From VRUE01 sp963788975 (GTDB taxonomy: Bacteria; Actinomycetota; Thermoleophilia; Solirubrobacterales; 70-9), in the NCBI GenBank assembly GCA_963788975.1, contig CAWBIJ010000004.1, positions 1,302,001 through 1,366,000 on the forward strand: a stretch of 64,000 nt of DNA, in the 5' to 3' direction. The translations under genes and the position numbers were made by a program. Below are positions 1-9,809 of the stretch, piece after piece (within the stretch, counting starts at the first letter, position 1; the number at the start of each line of letters is the position of its first letter). The notes under the pieces were generated by a model. It had not been told where the DNA came from, did not search any database, and saw nothing but the letters and a program-made list of their open reading frames with translations.

Positions 1-188
1 GCTCCGGTGCAACGTTTTCTCGTCCTATGGCATGGCCAAAGCGTTTCGGTGCAGAAACATGTCGGTTTGATGACTCTTTCGACACGTTTTCTCCCCCCGT
101 CTGGACGGTTGACCGGGCCCGAAGAACGGAAATTGCATAAATCCCGCTCCCGGCCGGTGGCGGACAAGGCCGGTAGCATCTGGCGACG
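1..188. other. intergenic region at left edge
   Basis: No convincing gene is seen here. A 61-codon open frame from position 7 has arginine/serine-rich composition, overlaps the next start and has no visible ribosome site. The A/T-rich stretch at about 146-160 (AAATTGCATAAATCC) could belong to the promoter of the epimerase gene that follows, but spacing to the TTGACC at 112-117 is too long for a confident call. Confidence 0.4.
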
Positions 189-1136
189 ATGAGCACCTGC
201 GTGGTTACCGGCGGCGCCGGCTTTCTCGGATCCCACCTCTGCGAGCGACTGCTCGGCGAGGGGCACAAGGTCATCTGCATCGACAACCTGGAGACGGGCT
301 CGCTGCAGAACATCGAGCACATCCGCGACTCCGCCTTCGAGTTCCGCAACATCGACATCACAGAGCACGTCGACGTTCCAGAGGACGTCGACTTCGTCTA
401 CCACCTCGCCTCTCCGGCCAGCCCGATTGACTACCTGCGGCTGCCGCTGCACACGCTCAAGGTCGGCTCGCACGGAACCCACCACATGCTCGGCCTCGCC
501 AAGTTCAAGCGCGCCCGTTTTCTGATCGCTTCGACCAGCGAGGTCTACGGAGACCCGCAGGTCCACCCCCAGACCGAGGACTACTGGGGACACGTCAACC
601 CGATCGGCCCGCGCGGCGTCTACGACGAGGCCAAGCGCTACGCCGAGGCGCTGACCATGGCCTACCACCGCCAGCAGGGCGTCGACACCTCGATCGTCCG
701 CATCTTCAACACCTACGGCTCGCGGATGCGCGCCCACGACGGCCGCGCGATCCCGACTTTCTTCCGCCAAGCGCTCCAGGATCGCCCGCTGACCGTGTTC
801 GGCGACGGCGGACAGACCCGCAGCTTCTGCTTTGTCGACGACCTGATTAGCGGCATCGTCGCGCTCGCCGAGTCCGACGTGCACTCACCGGTCAACATCG
901 GCAACCCGGACGAGTTCACCCTGCTCGAGCTGGCGAAGACGGTGATCGAGGTGACCGAGTCACGCTCGGAGATCGTCTTCGAGGCCCTGCCGGTCGACGA
1001 CCCGCAGCAGCGCCGCCCCGACATCAGCCGCGCCCGCGACCTGCTTGGCTGGGAGCCGAAGGTCGAGCTGCGTGAGGGCCTGCGGCGGACGATCGAGCAG
1101 TCCGGCGTCGAGCGCCTCGTCGGCGCCTCGGACTAG
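189..1136 (+). CDS. UDP-glucuronate decarboxylase-like NAD-dependent epimerase/dehydratase
   Basis: This extended short-chain dehydrogenase of 315 residues most resembles UDP-xylose synthase, which converts UDP-glucuronate to UDP-xylose using bound NAD. The Rossmann loop GGAGFLG is at residues 8-14, the STSEVYG strand carrying the active-site Ser/Thr at about 115-121, and the catalytic Tyr145 and Lys149 lie in YDEAK. Length is typical of a soluble UXS. The ATG follows a spacer without a strong Shine-Dalgarno site. The product would feed nucleotide sugar into cell-surface glycans. It stands alone, convergent with the next gene, so the exact substrate is inferred from family resemblance; a dTDP- or UDP-hexose epimerase is the alternative. 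Confidence 0.8.
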   Translation: MSTCVVTGGAGFLGSHLCERLLGEGHKVICIDNLETGSLQNIEHIRDSAFEFRNIDITEHVDVPEDVDFVYHLASPASPIDYLRLPLHTLKVGSHGTHHMLGLAKFKRARFLIASTSEVYGDPQVHPQTEDYWGHVNPIGPRGVYDEAKRYAEALTMAYHRQQGVDTSIVRIFNTYGSRMRAHDGRAIPTFFRQALQDRPLTVFGDGGQTRSFCFVDDLISGIVALAESDVHSPVNIGNPDEFTLLELAKTVIEVTESRSEIVFEALPVDDPQQRRPDISRARDLLGWEPKVELREGLRRTIEQSGVERLVGASD

Positions 1137-1167
1137 CGCTAGCGCTCTTCTCTAACAGTGCCCAGGC

Positions 1168-2556
1168 TCAGGCTGTTGCGCCGTGCGGCGTGCCGGAGCG
1201 GTAGAAGGCGATCGAGGTCGGCACGTGGGCCAGTTCCTCGCGGATCGCCGTCGAGATCCGCCCGGCGGGCGTGTCGATCGCTTCTCCGCCGGGCACGTCC
1301 TCGGGCCAGCCGTAGCGATCGAAGAACTCGCGCGCGGGCCCCGCGTCGCTGGCGGCGACCGTCGACTTGGTGAGGGCTCTGGCCAGCTCGGTCATGCCGC
1401 GGCAGAGCTCGTCCTCGGTCCAGCTGACCCGCCCCTTGCCGTCGACCTCAATGAAGCCGTTCTCGGCGAGGAAGCTGAGTTCGACGTAGGCGGCGCCGGC
1501 GTCGCCGTAGTGCCAGGGCCCACGGCGCAGGTAGTGAAGGACCTCGGCGATGTGGGTCGCGCACATCTGCAGGCGGCTGGCGCCGGAGATGCGCAGCCAC
1601 GGCTCGGTAACGAGCATCAGGAAGCCGTAGACGTCGGCGATCGCCTCCTGCAGGGCCATGAAGGGCTCGAGGCCGAGGTCTTCCCGCCAGCCGTAGTCGG
1701 TCTCCGGGAGGACCAGGTTGTGGCCGTGGTCGTGGCCGCGGATCCAGGGCATCAGCGTCGCCTCGATCGGCACGTCCCCTGGCTGCAGGGGCCCGTCGAG
1801 CAGGGCGCCGGCGAGCGGCACCGTGATCTGCGAGTAGCGCTCGAGGTGGACGTTGCGCAGGTAGAGGGTGCGCTGTTCTTCGAGCGGCAGCTCGTCGACC
1901 TCTTCGTCCTCGGGCAGGAAGTAGGCGAAGTGCTTGGGGTGGCCCGCGGCCTCGCCGGCGGAGACGATCAGATCGGTGACGTTGAAGGGCAGCTCGTAGG
2001 CGACCTTGAGGCCCTCTGCGTCGAGGTCCCGGCGCAGATCGCCGAGCGCCTCCTCCAGCGAGTCGTCGAGCGCGTCGAGGACCGCCTGCTGCTCGTCGTT
2101 GCGGGCTGCGGCGAGGAACGAGTGCAGGCCCACGCGCGTCTTCGGGCGCCAGGTGCAGAGCGGACCGCAAACGACCTCCAGCGGCGGCGCCATTTTGTCG
2201 AGGGCGATCTTCAGAGTGGCGTCCTTGCTGCTCATCCTTTCGGAGAGGGCGTCGGCGCGGAGGCGGACCATCGTGGCGCTCTCCTCGTCGACAAGGTCCG
2301 CCAGCTCACCCAGGCTCTCGACCATCTCCTCCTTCAGCGCAGCGGCGGCGCGCTCCGAGACGATCGCGCCGTCAGCGGTCTGGAGCTGGCGCATCGCGTC
2401 GCTCAGCGAGGCGAGCCTGAGCAGCAGCGGCAGCACCTCATCGGAGTTCGACGGCGGCTCGGCGTCGAGCGCGACATGGTCGACCGCATGCTGGTCGGAT
2501 ACCGGCCAAAAGGCCGGTAGCAGCTGGGATGCCGTGTCTCCTCCTACCTGTGGCAT
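1168..2556 (-). CDS. uncharacterised protein with HxHxH motif, possible metal-binding enzyme
   Basis: This 462-residue soluble protein belongs to no family I can name with certainty. The N-terminal half (about 40-190) is helical and charged. The C-terminal half carries a striking HDHGHN motif (His275, His277, His279) followed about 25 residues later by E304 in the helix QEAIADVYG, an arrangement like a zinc-dependent hydrolase. The layout loosely recalls DUF6421 proteins of actinobacteria, but I cannot confirm this. The open frame extends upstream to 2751 and would overlap the divergent mutase gene, so the ATG at 2556 is preferred; it leaves 94 bases between the two starts. No signal peptide or membrane segment is seen. 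Confidence 0.6.
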   Translation of the reverse strand: MPQVGGDTASQLLPAFWPVSDQHAVDHVALDAEPPSNSDEVLPLLLRLASLSDAMRQLQTADGAIVSERAAAALKEEMVESLGELADLVDEESATMVRLRADALSERMSSKDATLKIALDKMAPPLEVVCGPLCTWRPKTRVGLHSFLAAARNDEQQAVLDALDDSLEEALGDLRRDLDAEGLKVAYELPFNVTDLIVSAGEAAGHPKHFAYFLPEDEEVDELPLEEQRTLYLRNVHLERYSQITVPLAGALLDGPLQPGDVPIEATLMPWIRGHDHGHNLVLPETDYGWREDLGLEPFMALQEAIADVYGFLMLVTEPWLRISGASRLQMCATHIAEVLHYLRRGPWHYGDAGAAYVELSFLAENGFIEVDGKGRVSWTEDELCRGMTELARALTKSTVAASDAGPAREFFDRYGWPEDVPGGEAIDTPAGRISTAIREELAHVPTSIAFYRSGTPHGATA

Positions 2557-2650
2557 GGCGCTCTGGATCAAGGTAGCGGGTTCTGAAATCCTGAGCAATC
2601 CTGGCTGCCCCGCGCCGCATGCGGGCCGCGCCCCAATATCCTCCGGGGCG

Positions 2651-4309
2651 ATGGCCGGCAAGACCGACGAAGCTGCAACGCGCGCCCCGGCAGGCGAGAT
2701 CTCGCGCACGATCGCGCCGTTGGTCGGGCCCGATGACGAGCGCGTCTTCACCGACTCCGGGCTCGAGATCGAGCGCCTCTACGACGAGGACGACGTTGCC
2801 CCGGGCCTCGAGGAGCGACTCGGCGAGCCGGGCGAGTACCCGTTCACCCGCGGCATTCACGAGGGGATGTACCGGGACCGGCTCTGGACGATGCGCCAGT
2901 ACGCCGGCTTCGCCACGCCAGAGGACACCAACGAGCGCTATCGCTACCTGATCGAGCACGGCTCCACCGGCCTCTCGATGGCCTTCGACCTGCCGACCCA
3001 GCTCGGGCGCGACTCCGACGACCCGCTCTGCCGGGGAGAGGTCGGCCGCACCGGCGTCCCGATCGACACGATCGAGGACATGCGGATCTGCTTCGACCAG
3101 ATCCCGCTCGACAGCGTCTCCACCTCGATGACGATCAATGCCCCGGCGGCGATCCTGCTGTTGCTCTACGAGCTGGTCGGCGAGGAACAGGGCGTGCCCT
3201 CCGAGAAGCTGCGCGGCACGGTCCAGAACGACGTGCTGAAGGAGTACATGGCGCGCGGCAACTACATCTACCCGCCGGTGCCGACGATGCGGCTCACCAC
3301 CGACATCTTCGAGTACTGCCAGCGCAGCGTGCCGAAATGGAACACGATTTCGATCTCCGGATACCACATCCGCGAGAAGGGCTGCTCGGCTGTGCAGGAG
3401 GTCGCCTTCACCCTCTCCAACGCGATCGCCTACGTCGAGGCCGCGCTGGAGCGCGGCCTGAAGATCGACGAGTTCGCCCCTCGCCTCGCCTTCTTCTTCA
3501 ACGGCCACAACAACGTCTTCCAGGAGGTCGCCAAGTTCCGCGCGGTGCGGCGGATGTGGGCCAAGATCGTCAAGGAGCGGTTCGGGGCCGAGAACCCCAA
3601 CTCGATGAAGATCCGCTTCCACACCCAGACCGGTGGGGTCACGCTCCAGGCCCAGCAGCCCGAGGTCAACATCATCCGCGTCGCGCTGCAGGGCTTCGCC
3701 GCGGTCGCCGGCGGCACCCAGTCGCTTCACACCAACGGCTTCGACGAGGCGCTGGCGCTGCCGACCGAGCGCTCGGCGCGGATCGCCCTGCGCACGCAGC
3801 AGGTCCTCGCGCACGAGTCGGGGGTCGCCGACACCGTCGACCCCTTCGCGGGCTCCTACTTCGTCGAGTCGCTGACCGACGAGGTCGAAACGCGCGCCTG
3901 GGAGCTGATTGGCAAGGTCGAAGAGCTGGGCGGTTCGGTCGAGGCGCTGGAGTTCATGCAGCGCGAGATCGAGGAGTCGGCGCTCTCCTACCACGAGCGC
4001 TACAAGAGCGGCCAGGACATCATCGTCGGCGTCAACAAGTACGTCACCGACCAGGTCGACGACGTCGACATCCTCCGCGTCGACCCCGAGTCCGAGCAGC
4101 GCCAGCTTGCCCGCCTCAAGGCCTTCAAGGAGTCACGCGACCAGGCTGCCGTCGCGGCCAAGCTGGAGGCGTTGCGCGACGTCGCCCGCGGCGAGGGCAA
4201 CCTCCTTCACCCAGTCCGCGACGCCCTCGCCGCCGACGCTTCGATCGGCGAGGTCTGCGGCGCTATGCGCGACGTCTTCGGCGAGTACCGCGGCGGCGCC
4301 TTTTTCTAG
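2651..4309 (+). CDS. mutA: methylmalonyl-CoA mutase, large (catalytic) subunit without B12 domain
   Basis: The product catalyses the substrate-binding half of the B12-dependent rearrangement of methylmalonyl-CoA to succinyl-CoA. At 552 residues it covers only the TIM-barrel domain; the cobalamin domain must be a separate small protein, as in many actinobacteria and archaea, and is not in this window. YPFTRG lies at residues 63-68. RLWTMRQYAG (77-86) keeps the Tyr (Y84), and VPTMRL keeps the Arg, that mark methylmalonyl-CoA mutase; isobutyryl-CoA mutases have Phe and Gln there. The substrate-binding His is in ISGYH. ATG 2651 is chosen because upstream codons fall in the divergent gene's leader. 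With pccB 2 kb downstream it fits propionyl-CoA assimilation. Confidence 0.93.
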   Translation: MAGKTDEAATRAPAGEISRTIAPLVGPDDERVFTDSGLEIERLYDEDDVAPGLEERLGEPGEYPFTRGIHEGMYRDRLWTMRQYAGFATPEDTNERYRYLIEHGSTGLSMAFDLPTQLGRDSDDPLCRGEVGRTGVPIDTIEDMRICFDQIPLDSVSTSMTINAPAAILLLLYELVGEEQGVPSEKLRGTVQNDVLKEYMARGNYIYPPVPTMRLTTDIFEYCQRSVPKWNTISISGYHIREKGCSAVQEVAFTLSNAIAYVEAALERGLKIDEFAPRLAFFFNGHNNVFQEVAKFRAVRRMWAKIVKERFGAENPNSMKIRFHTQTGGVTLQAQQPEVNIIRVALQGFAAVAGGTQSLHTNGFDEALALPTERSARIALRTQQVLAHESGVADTVDPFAGSYFVESLTDEVETRAWELIGKVEELGGSVEALEFMQREIEESALSYHERYKSGQDIIVGVNKYVTDQVDDVDILRVDPESEQRQLARLKAFKESRDQAAVAAKLEALRDVARGEGNLLHPVRDALAADASIGEVCGAMRDVFGEYRGGAFF

Positions 4310-4310
4310 A

Positions 4311-4351
4311 GCGCCACCGCGTCCCCGCACGACTGGGACCGCGTGTGGCGC
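4311..4351 (+). terminator. hairpin after the mutase gene
   Basis: GCGCCAC-CGCG-TCCC pairs with GGGA-CCGCG-T-GTGGCGC across a 9-base loop, with one small bulge, directly after the mutase stop codon. There is no T-run, which is common for terminators in high-GC actinobacteria. Termination is inferred from position only. Confidence 0.5.
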
Positions 4352-4381
4352 ATCATCCGGCGGGTCAAATTCGCTGCAGCG

Positions 4382-4413
4382 GAGATTTCCCCCATCCCAG
4401 GGTGGTCAATGTC
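4382..4413. repeat. 32-base GACATT-family palindromic repeat, copy 1
   Basis: The sequence starts GAGATTTCCCCC and ends GGTGGTCAATGTC. It matches copy 2 (5325-5356) at 27 of 32 positions in the same orientation, and the ends are imperfect inverted repeats (GASATT / AATGTC). The stop codon of the AbiEi/DUF559 gene (TGA on the minus strand, 4406-4408) lies inside it. Confidence 0.75.
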
Positions 4414-5329
4414 GGCTGCGGGCACCGATCGTCGCTACGGCCGCCTCTAGGGAGTGCCGCACCAGGGCAGGTTCGTGCTTGACCTCGTAGTGAGTGAAGC
4501 GGAGCGGGAGCATCCCGGCGATCGCGTGGGTGCGGTCTCTTCGCGCATCTCTAGCCTGGGTGGACGGCGTGCGGTGGTATCGCAGGCCGTCGGTCTCGAT
4601 CACCAGCCCGAGATCAGGCCAGAAGAAGTCGACCTCAAAGCCGTTGACCATCTGCTTGGTTTGAGGGGGAGGGAGACCGGCAGCCCTCAGCGATGGGCGG
4701 AAGAGGATCTCGAGGTCGGAGTCGGAGAGGCGAAAGCTGCGCTTGTCGAGTAGCTCGCGCAGGGGGCGCACTCCAGGCTCGCCGGCATACTCGTCGAGAG
4801 CGAGCCGCAGAGTCTCGGGGTCGATCAGGTCTTGCTTGTCCGCATTGTTGACTGTCCGCTCGAGCTGGAGGGGGCGAAGTTCGGTCGCCACGTCGACCAA
4901 TGTGCGCACAGGCGCTGAGACGGGGATGTCATCGCGGAGGACGATGTCCTCCGCAGCGAGCATCGGGCGGCCGCGAACTCGCAGCCCCGGGCGCTGCAGC
5001 TGGCAGCACCGCCGAACGCTTACATCGATGCGACCTGGTAGCTCGGTCCCGATCTCCCAGAGCGCCGCAGCGCTTCGGTGGCTCAACACTGCCTTGTCGC
5101 CGCACGCCAAGACCGCCGCCATCCAGCGCCGCTTCGCAGTAAGGCTCGGCCAGCCCACCGCGTAGACGCCGTGCATCACGGGATGGAGGCGGCCTCGCGC
5201 TATTCGATGCTCGATGGACCTGGTGCTGAATCCTAGTGTCAGGAGCTGCCACCTCGTGATGATCCCGTGCTGGCGCCCCGCCAGCTCCCAGGCACCCTTG
5301 CTGCGTTTCTCGTTGCGCGCGACTGACAT
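4406..5329 (-). CDS. AbiEi-type antitoxin domain / DUF559 endonuclease-like protein
   Basis: The 307-residue product has an N-terminal winged-helix AbiEi-like domain (type IV toxin-antitoxin antitoxin family, about 10-60, GIITRWQLLTLGFSTRSIEHRI), a middle region with SHRSAAALW, and a C-terminal DUF559/Vsr-like domain with VDFFWPDLGLVIETDG and a downstream RDRTH/LRFTHYEV stretch, the PD-(D/E)xK nuclease pattern. These proteins are abundant in actinobacteria and their role is unsettled. ATG 5329 has GGGG five bases upstream; a GTG at 5338 would add three residues. Both start and stop lie within copies of a 32-base repeat, so the gene looks like a cassette bounded by direct repeats. No AbiEii toxin partner is next to it. 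Confidence 0.8.
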   Translation of the reverse strand: MSVARNEKRSKGAWELAGRQHGIITRWQLLTLGFSTRSIEHRIARGRLHPVMHGVYAVGWPSLTAKRRWMAAVLACGDKAVLSHRSAAALWEIGTELPGRIDVSVRRCCQLQRPGLRVRGRPMLAAEDIVLRDDIPVSAPVRTLVDVATELRPLQLERTVNNADKQDLIDPETLRLALDEYAGEPGVRPLRELLDKRSFRLSDSDLEILFRPSLRAAGLPPPQTKQMVNGFEVDFFWPDLGLVIETDGLRYHRTPSTQARDARRDRTHAIAGMLPLRFTHYEVKHEPALVRHSLEAAVATIGARSRH

Positions 5330-5356
5330 TTTCCCCACCCCAATGTGGTCAATGTC
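5325..5356. repeat. 32-base GACATT-family palindromic repeat, copy 2
   Basis: It begins GACATTTTCCCCACCCC and ends GTGGTCAATGTC, with GACATT/AATGTC as exact inverted termini. On the minus strand it supplies the GGGG and the ATG used by the AbiEi/DUF559 gene. It is a direct repeat of 4382-4413. Confidence 0.75.
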
Positions 5357-5442
5357 AGGCGCGGGAAGATTCCCCCCTGAACGGTCTCGCCCAAGCGTCC
5401 AGGGCGGGGAGGAACAGGCAGGCGCTGGTTGAAGCGGGGGCC

Positions 5443-5658
5443 ATGATCGTGGCCTCCCGCACCCTGATGAAGTCGAAACCCGAGCTGGCTGAGCTGGTTA
5501 AGGAGCTGGACGGGCTTGAGGTGTCGATGTCCGAAAAGGGCCTCGGCACGCGAGTCTCGATTTGCGCCGCCGCCGACTCCGGGCTGAGCGAGGCAGACCT
5601 CGAGCGGTTCCTCGACGAGCTGGCGGAACCGCAAAAGCAGCCTTTCGGCAGCGCTTAA
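5443..5658 (+). CDS. small hypothetical protein
   Basis: The 71-residue product is acidic and helical, with no signal peptide. Residues 46-65 (GLSEADLERFLDELAEPQKQ) form a clear amphipathic helix ending. I do not recognise it. Codon use fits a real high-GC gene, and it ends 20 bases before the start of the repeat protein that follows, so the two may be co-transcribed. The ATG is preceded by GCGGGGGCC, a weak ribosome site. Confidence 0.5.
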   Translation: MIVASRTLMKSKPELAELVKELDGLEVSMSEKGLGTRVSICAAADSGLSEADLERFLDELAEPQKQPFGSA

Positions 5659-5678
5659 CCAAAGGAGATGGAACCGAA

Positions 5679-6368
5679 GTGAGACACCTGAAACGGCACC
5701 TGTCCGTTGCCAACCTGATCTCGTGCATCGCCCTGTTCGTGGCGCTCAGCAGCGTCGCCTACGCAGCGACCAACCTGACCAACAAGTCGGTCAAGCAGCG
5801 CCACATCGCCAACGGCGCCGTGACCACGCTGAAGCTGCGCAACGGCGCGGTGACGACCCCCAAGCTGCGCAACGGCGCGGTGGTCGCGGCCAAGATCGCC
5901 CCCGGCCAGATCGGCACGAACCAGCTCTCCGACGGCGGCGTGCGCTCGGCAGACCTAGGCGGCGGTGTGGTCACTGAGGGAAAGATCAAAAACGGGGCCG
6001 TGACCGAGTCCAAGCTCGCCTCCAACGCCGTGAGCACCGGCAAGCTCCAGAATGGAGCCGTAACCAGCGCCAAGCTCTCCTCGAGCCTCCTCGCCCAGCT
6101 GGTCAGGAATGTCTCCTATGTCACGAAAGCGAGCGGGATCATCCCGATCGACTACGAGAAAATCACTGCGGACTGTCCTTCGGGCAAGCAGGCAATTGGC
6201 GGCGGAGCCAGGCTGGTTGGCGAAACCAAAAAAGTCGCGCTGATCGAATCGACACCGGCCGTAGACGGCGCTGGCACGCGGACCGGCTGGACGGCCGCTG
6301 CTACCGAGTTCGCCGAAGAGGCGGCGGACTGGACGCTGGAGGTCACGGCGGTCTGCGCAGAACTCTGA
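5679..6368 (+). CDS. secreted protein with NGAVTxxKL decapeptide-like repeats
   Basis: The GTG start at 5679 follows AAAGGAG (5661-5667) and gives 229 residues beginning MRHLKRHLSV. A hydrophobic export or anchor segment (about 10-30, ending SSVAYAA) is followed by about ten degenerate repeats of the form NGAVTTxKLR up to about residue 135, a pattern resembling phage-fibre-like or solenoid stalks. A C-terminal globular domain (DCPSGKQAIGGGARL ... EVTAVCAEL) has two cysteines. Two paralogues lie at 38356 and 39091. A surface structural or adhesive role is inference from architecture; no enzyme motif is present. Confidence 0.8.
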   Translation: MRHLKRHLSVANLISCIALFVALSSVAYAATNLTNKSVKQRHIANGAVTTLKLRNGAVTTPKLRNGAVVAAKIAPGQIGTNQLSDGGVRSADLGGGVVTEGKIKNGAVTESKLASNAVSTGKLQNGAVTSAKLSSSLLAQLVRNVSYVTKASGIIPIDYEKITADCPSGKQAIGGGARLVGETKKVALIESTPAVDGAGTRTGWTAAATEFAEEAADWTLEVTAVCAEL

Positions 6369-6397
6369 GCGCGCTCTAAATAGACTGCGCCGCTCCG

Positions 6398-7966
<1,569 letters not shown>

Positions 7967-8065
7967 CGGCGGTCGCAGCACTCTGGGGCGGGAGAAGTTT
8001 CAAAGATTTTGCAATCCGCGCACCACGCGTGCGCATCTTTCTGTCTTCATGTCATCATGGAGGCG

Positions 8066-8296
8066 ATGAGAGAAAGCTGGACCGACGAGCGGCTCGATGA
8101 CTTCAGGGCGGAAACCGCTCGGCGCCTCGACAACCTCGATGCGAGGTTCGACAAAGTCGACGCCAGGTTCGAGCGAATGGAGGCGAGGATCGACGAGAAG
8201 TTCGATCGGCTTTATCAGGTCATCCTGCTCTTCGGCGGCGGCTCGATAGTCACCTTCGTGGTTGGCTTCGCCAGCCTGATCGTGACTCAGCTGTAG
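8066..8296 (+). CDS. small coiled-coil protein with C-terminal membrane anchor
   Basis: The 76-residue product begins MRESWTDERLDDF, a start I associate with a widespread actinobacterial family of short unknown proteins. Heptad-like units (LDNLDARFDKVDARFERMEARIDEKFDRL) form a coiled coil, followed by one membrane helix (about 55-74, ILLFGGGSIVTFVVGFASLIV). The ATG at 8066 is preceded by GGAGG at 8059-8063, which is close; ATG 8057 is an alternative adding three residues. Its 3' end overlaps that of the convergent TetR gene by 10 bases. Function is unknown. Confidence 0.6.
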   Translation: MRESWTDERLDDFRAETARRLDNLDARFDKVDARFERMEARIDEKFDRLYQVILLFGGGSIVTFVVGFASLIVTQL

Positions 8297-8961
8297 GGCT
8301 CTGCAGCGGCCTCTCGGCGAGCGCTCCATTGCGCCAGGGGCGCCGCCGACATCTCCTCCCAGGCCGCCGCCTCGCCGAAGTACTGGCCGACGACGAAGTA
8401 GAGGAGGCCGGGGAGGAGCTCCGGGGCCTGCGCGGCCTCGCCGTCCATCAGCTTCGCGCACACAAGCGTGTCGATCGCCCCTACTATGAAGGTGGCCGTA
8501 ACAGGAGGTGGAGCTTGGCGAGAGGGAATCTCGCGGCGCGCGCCGTCAAGCGCGCGGGAGAGGCGCTCCATCAGATCAGCCCGTTGGGCGAGCGCCTGCT
8601 TGCCGGCGGCGTGCACCTCTACGAAGAGTGCTTTGGCGATCGCCGGCTGGTTGGCGCAGAACTCGAGCAACTCCGCCAGCGCCGCCCGCAGCCCCTCGCG
8701 CCAGCCCGGCTGGCGCTTGGCGGCGCCGCTGAGGCGCTGGTAGAGCCACTCGCCCGCGTCGCGATGGGCCAGCGTGAAGCAGTCCTGGAAATCCTCGAAG
8801 TGCTTGTAGAAGGTCGCCCGGCTCGCCTTCGCCCGCTCGATCACGTGCCTGACCGCCACCTGCTCGTAACCCATCTCCCCGCTCACCTCGAGCGCCGCCT
8901 GCAGAAGCCGCTGCCGGGGTGGCTGGGCGCGAAGGCGGGGGAAGGGTGTTGCCGAGGGCAT
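8287..8961 (-). CDS. TetR family transcriptional regulator
   Basis: The protein has 224 residues. The N-terminal helix-turn-helix is at about 17-62 (RLLQAALEVSGEMGYEQVAVRHV ... SRATFYKHFEDFQDCF). The C-terminal ligand-binding region is helical and not assignable to a ligand. It is divergent from the TetR gene at 9092, and an imperfect inverted repeat just upstream of its start (8965-8996) may be its operator. The 3' end overlaps the convergent small coiled-coil gene. Confidence 0.85.
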   Translation of the reverse strand: MPSATPFPRLRAQPPRQRLLQAALEVSGEMGYEQVAVRHVIERAKASRATFYKHFEDFQDCFTLAHRDAGEWLYQRLSGAAKRQPGWREGLRAALAELLEFCANQPAIAKALFVEVHAAGKQALAQRADLMERLSRALDGARREIPSRQAPPPVTATFIVGAIDTLVCAKLMDGEAAQAPELLPGLLYFVVGQYFGEAAAWEEMSAAPLAQWSARREAAAEPYS

Positions 8962-8964
8962 CGT

Positions 8965-8996
8965 CCTAGTCTGAAAACAAGATCCTTTTGTCTAGG
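8965..8996. promoter_or_regulatory. candidate TetR operator
   Basis: CCTAG(T)C..AAAAC and its partner TTTTGTCTAGG form an imperfect inverted repeat with half-sites about 20 bases apart centre to centre, three bases upstream of the minus-strand TetR start. The composition is much more A/T-rich than its surroundings. Autoregulation is inferred from TetR biology. Confidence 0.4.
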
Positions 8997-9091
8997 TATA
9001 GCACCTTTCAAAAACTCCAGTGACCAGAACGTTGCGTTTTTTGGTGAAAAGGGAAGTAGACATCAGATAAATGTTCTGGTATCTTGTCGGT

Positions 9092-9775
9092 ATGGCCGAT
9101 TCGCGTTCCCTGTCGGAACGGCTGGCGAAGATGCCGCCCGGGCGACACCTCGTGCCCCGCGACTTCGTCACCCAGAACCAGCGCGAGCGGATGCTGCTGG
9201 CGACCACGGAGTTGGTCGCAGAGCGCGGCTACCAGAAGACGACGATCGAGCTGATCGCCAAAACGGCTCGGGTCGCCCTTTCGACCTTCTACGAGCACTT
9301 CGCCAACAAGGAGGAGTGCTTCCTCGCGGCGCTCGACGAGAGCGTCGCCGGCGCCGCCGCGGTCTTCGAGGAGTTGCTCGACTCCGAGCAGCCCTGGCCC
9401 GACCAGATCGCCACCGGTCTCGAGGTTTTCCTCGAGATGGTCGAAGCCGAGCCGGCACGCGCCAGGCTCTGCATCGTCGAGTCGCAAGCGGCGGGCGGTG
9501 CGGCCCTCGCTCGCTATCAGGCGATGTTGGAGGACGTGGCCCCGAAGCTGCGCGAGGGGAGGCAGTTCAACCCCCGCGCAAGCCGGTTGCCCGATGGCCT
9601 CGAGATCGCGATTGCCGGTGGGCTGATCTGGTTGGTCCACCAGCGTCTCGTCTCGGACAGGATCGACGGGATCAAGGCGTTGCTGCCGGAGATGCTGCAG
9701 GTGACGCTGACGCCCTACATCGGCGAGGTGGAGGCGGGCCGCTTGGCCGACGCCGCGGAGGCGCGGGCGGCCTGA
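9092..9775 (+). CDS. TetR family transcriptional regulator
   Basis: The protein has 227 residues from ATG 9092; an ATG at 9071 is in frame but would lengthen the N-terminus by seven uncharged residues. An N-terminal tag (LAKMPPGRHLVPRDFVTQNQ) precedes the helix-turn-helix (RMLLATTELVAERGYQKTTIELIAKTA...STFYEHFANKEECF). The same tag occurs in the regulator at 10468, so the two are paralogues. The ligand domain is unassigned. It heads a run of three co-directional TetR genes with 34 and 40 base gaps. Confidence 0.87.
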   Translation: MADSRSLSERLAKMPPGRHLVPRDFVTQNQRERMLLATTELVAERGYQKTTIELIAKTARVALSTFYEHFANKEECFLAALDESVAGAAAVFEELLDSEQPWPDQIATGLEVFLEMVEAEPARARLCIVESQAAGGAALARYQAMLEDVAPKLREGRQFNPRASRLPDGLEIAIAGGLIWLVHQRLVSDRIDGIKALLPEMLQVTLTPYIGEVEAGRLADAAEARAA

Positions 9776-9809
9776 GCAAGAACGAGCGCAGGGGGCGGGG
9801 CAGGCTGAT

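Noticed and set aside
7..192. 61-codon open frame at left edge
   Set aside because: Arginine/serine-rich, no ribosome site, overlaps the epimerase start; looks like chance open frame.
4382..5356. 32-base repeats as a CRISPR array
   Set aside because: Only two copies nearby, separated by a gene, no regular spacers and no cas genes.
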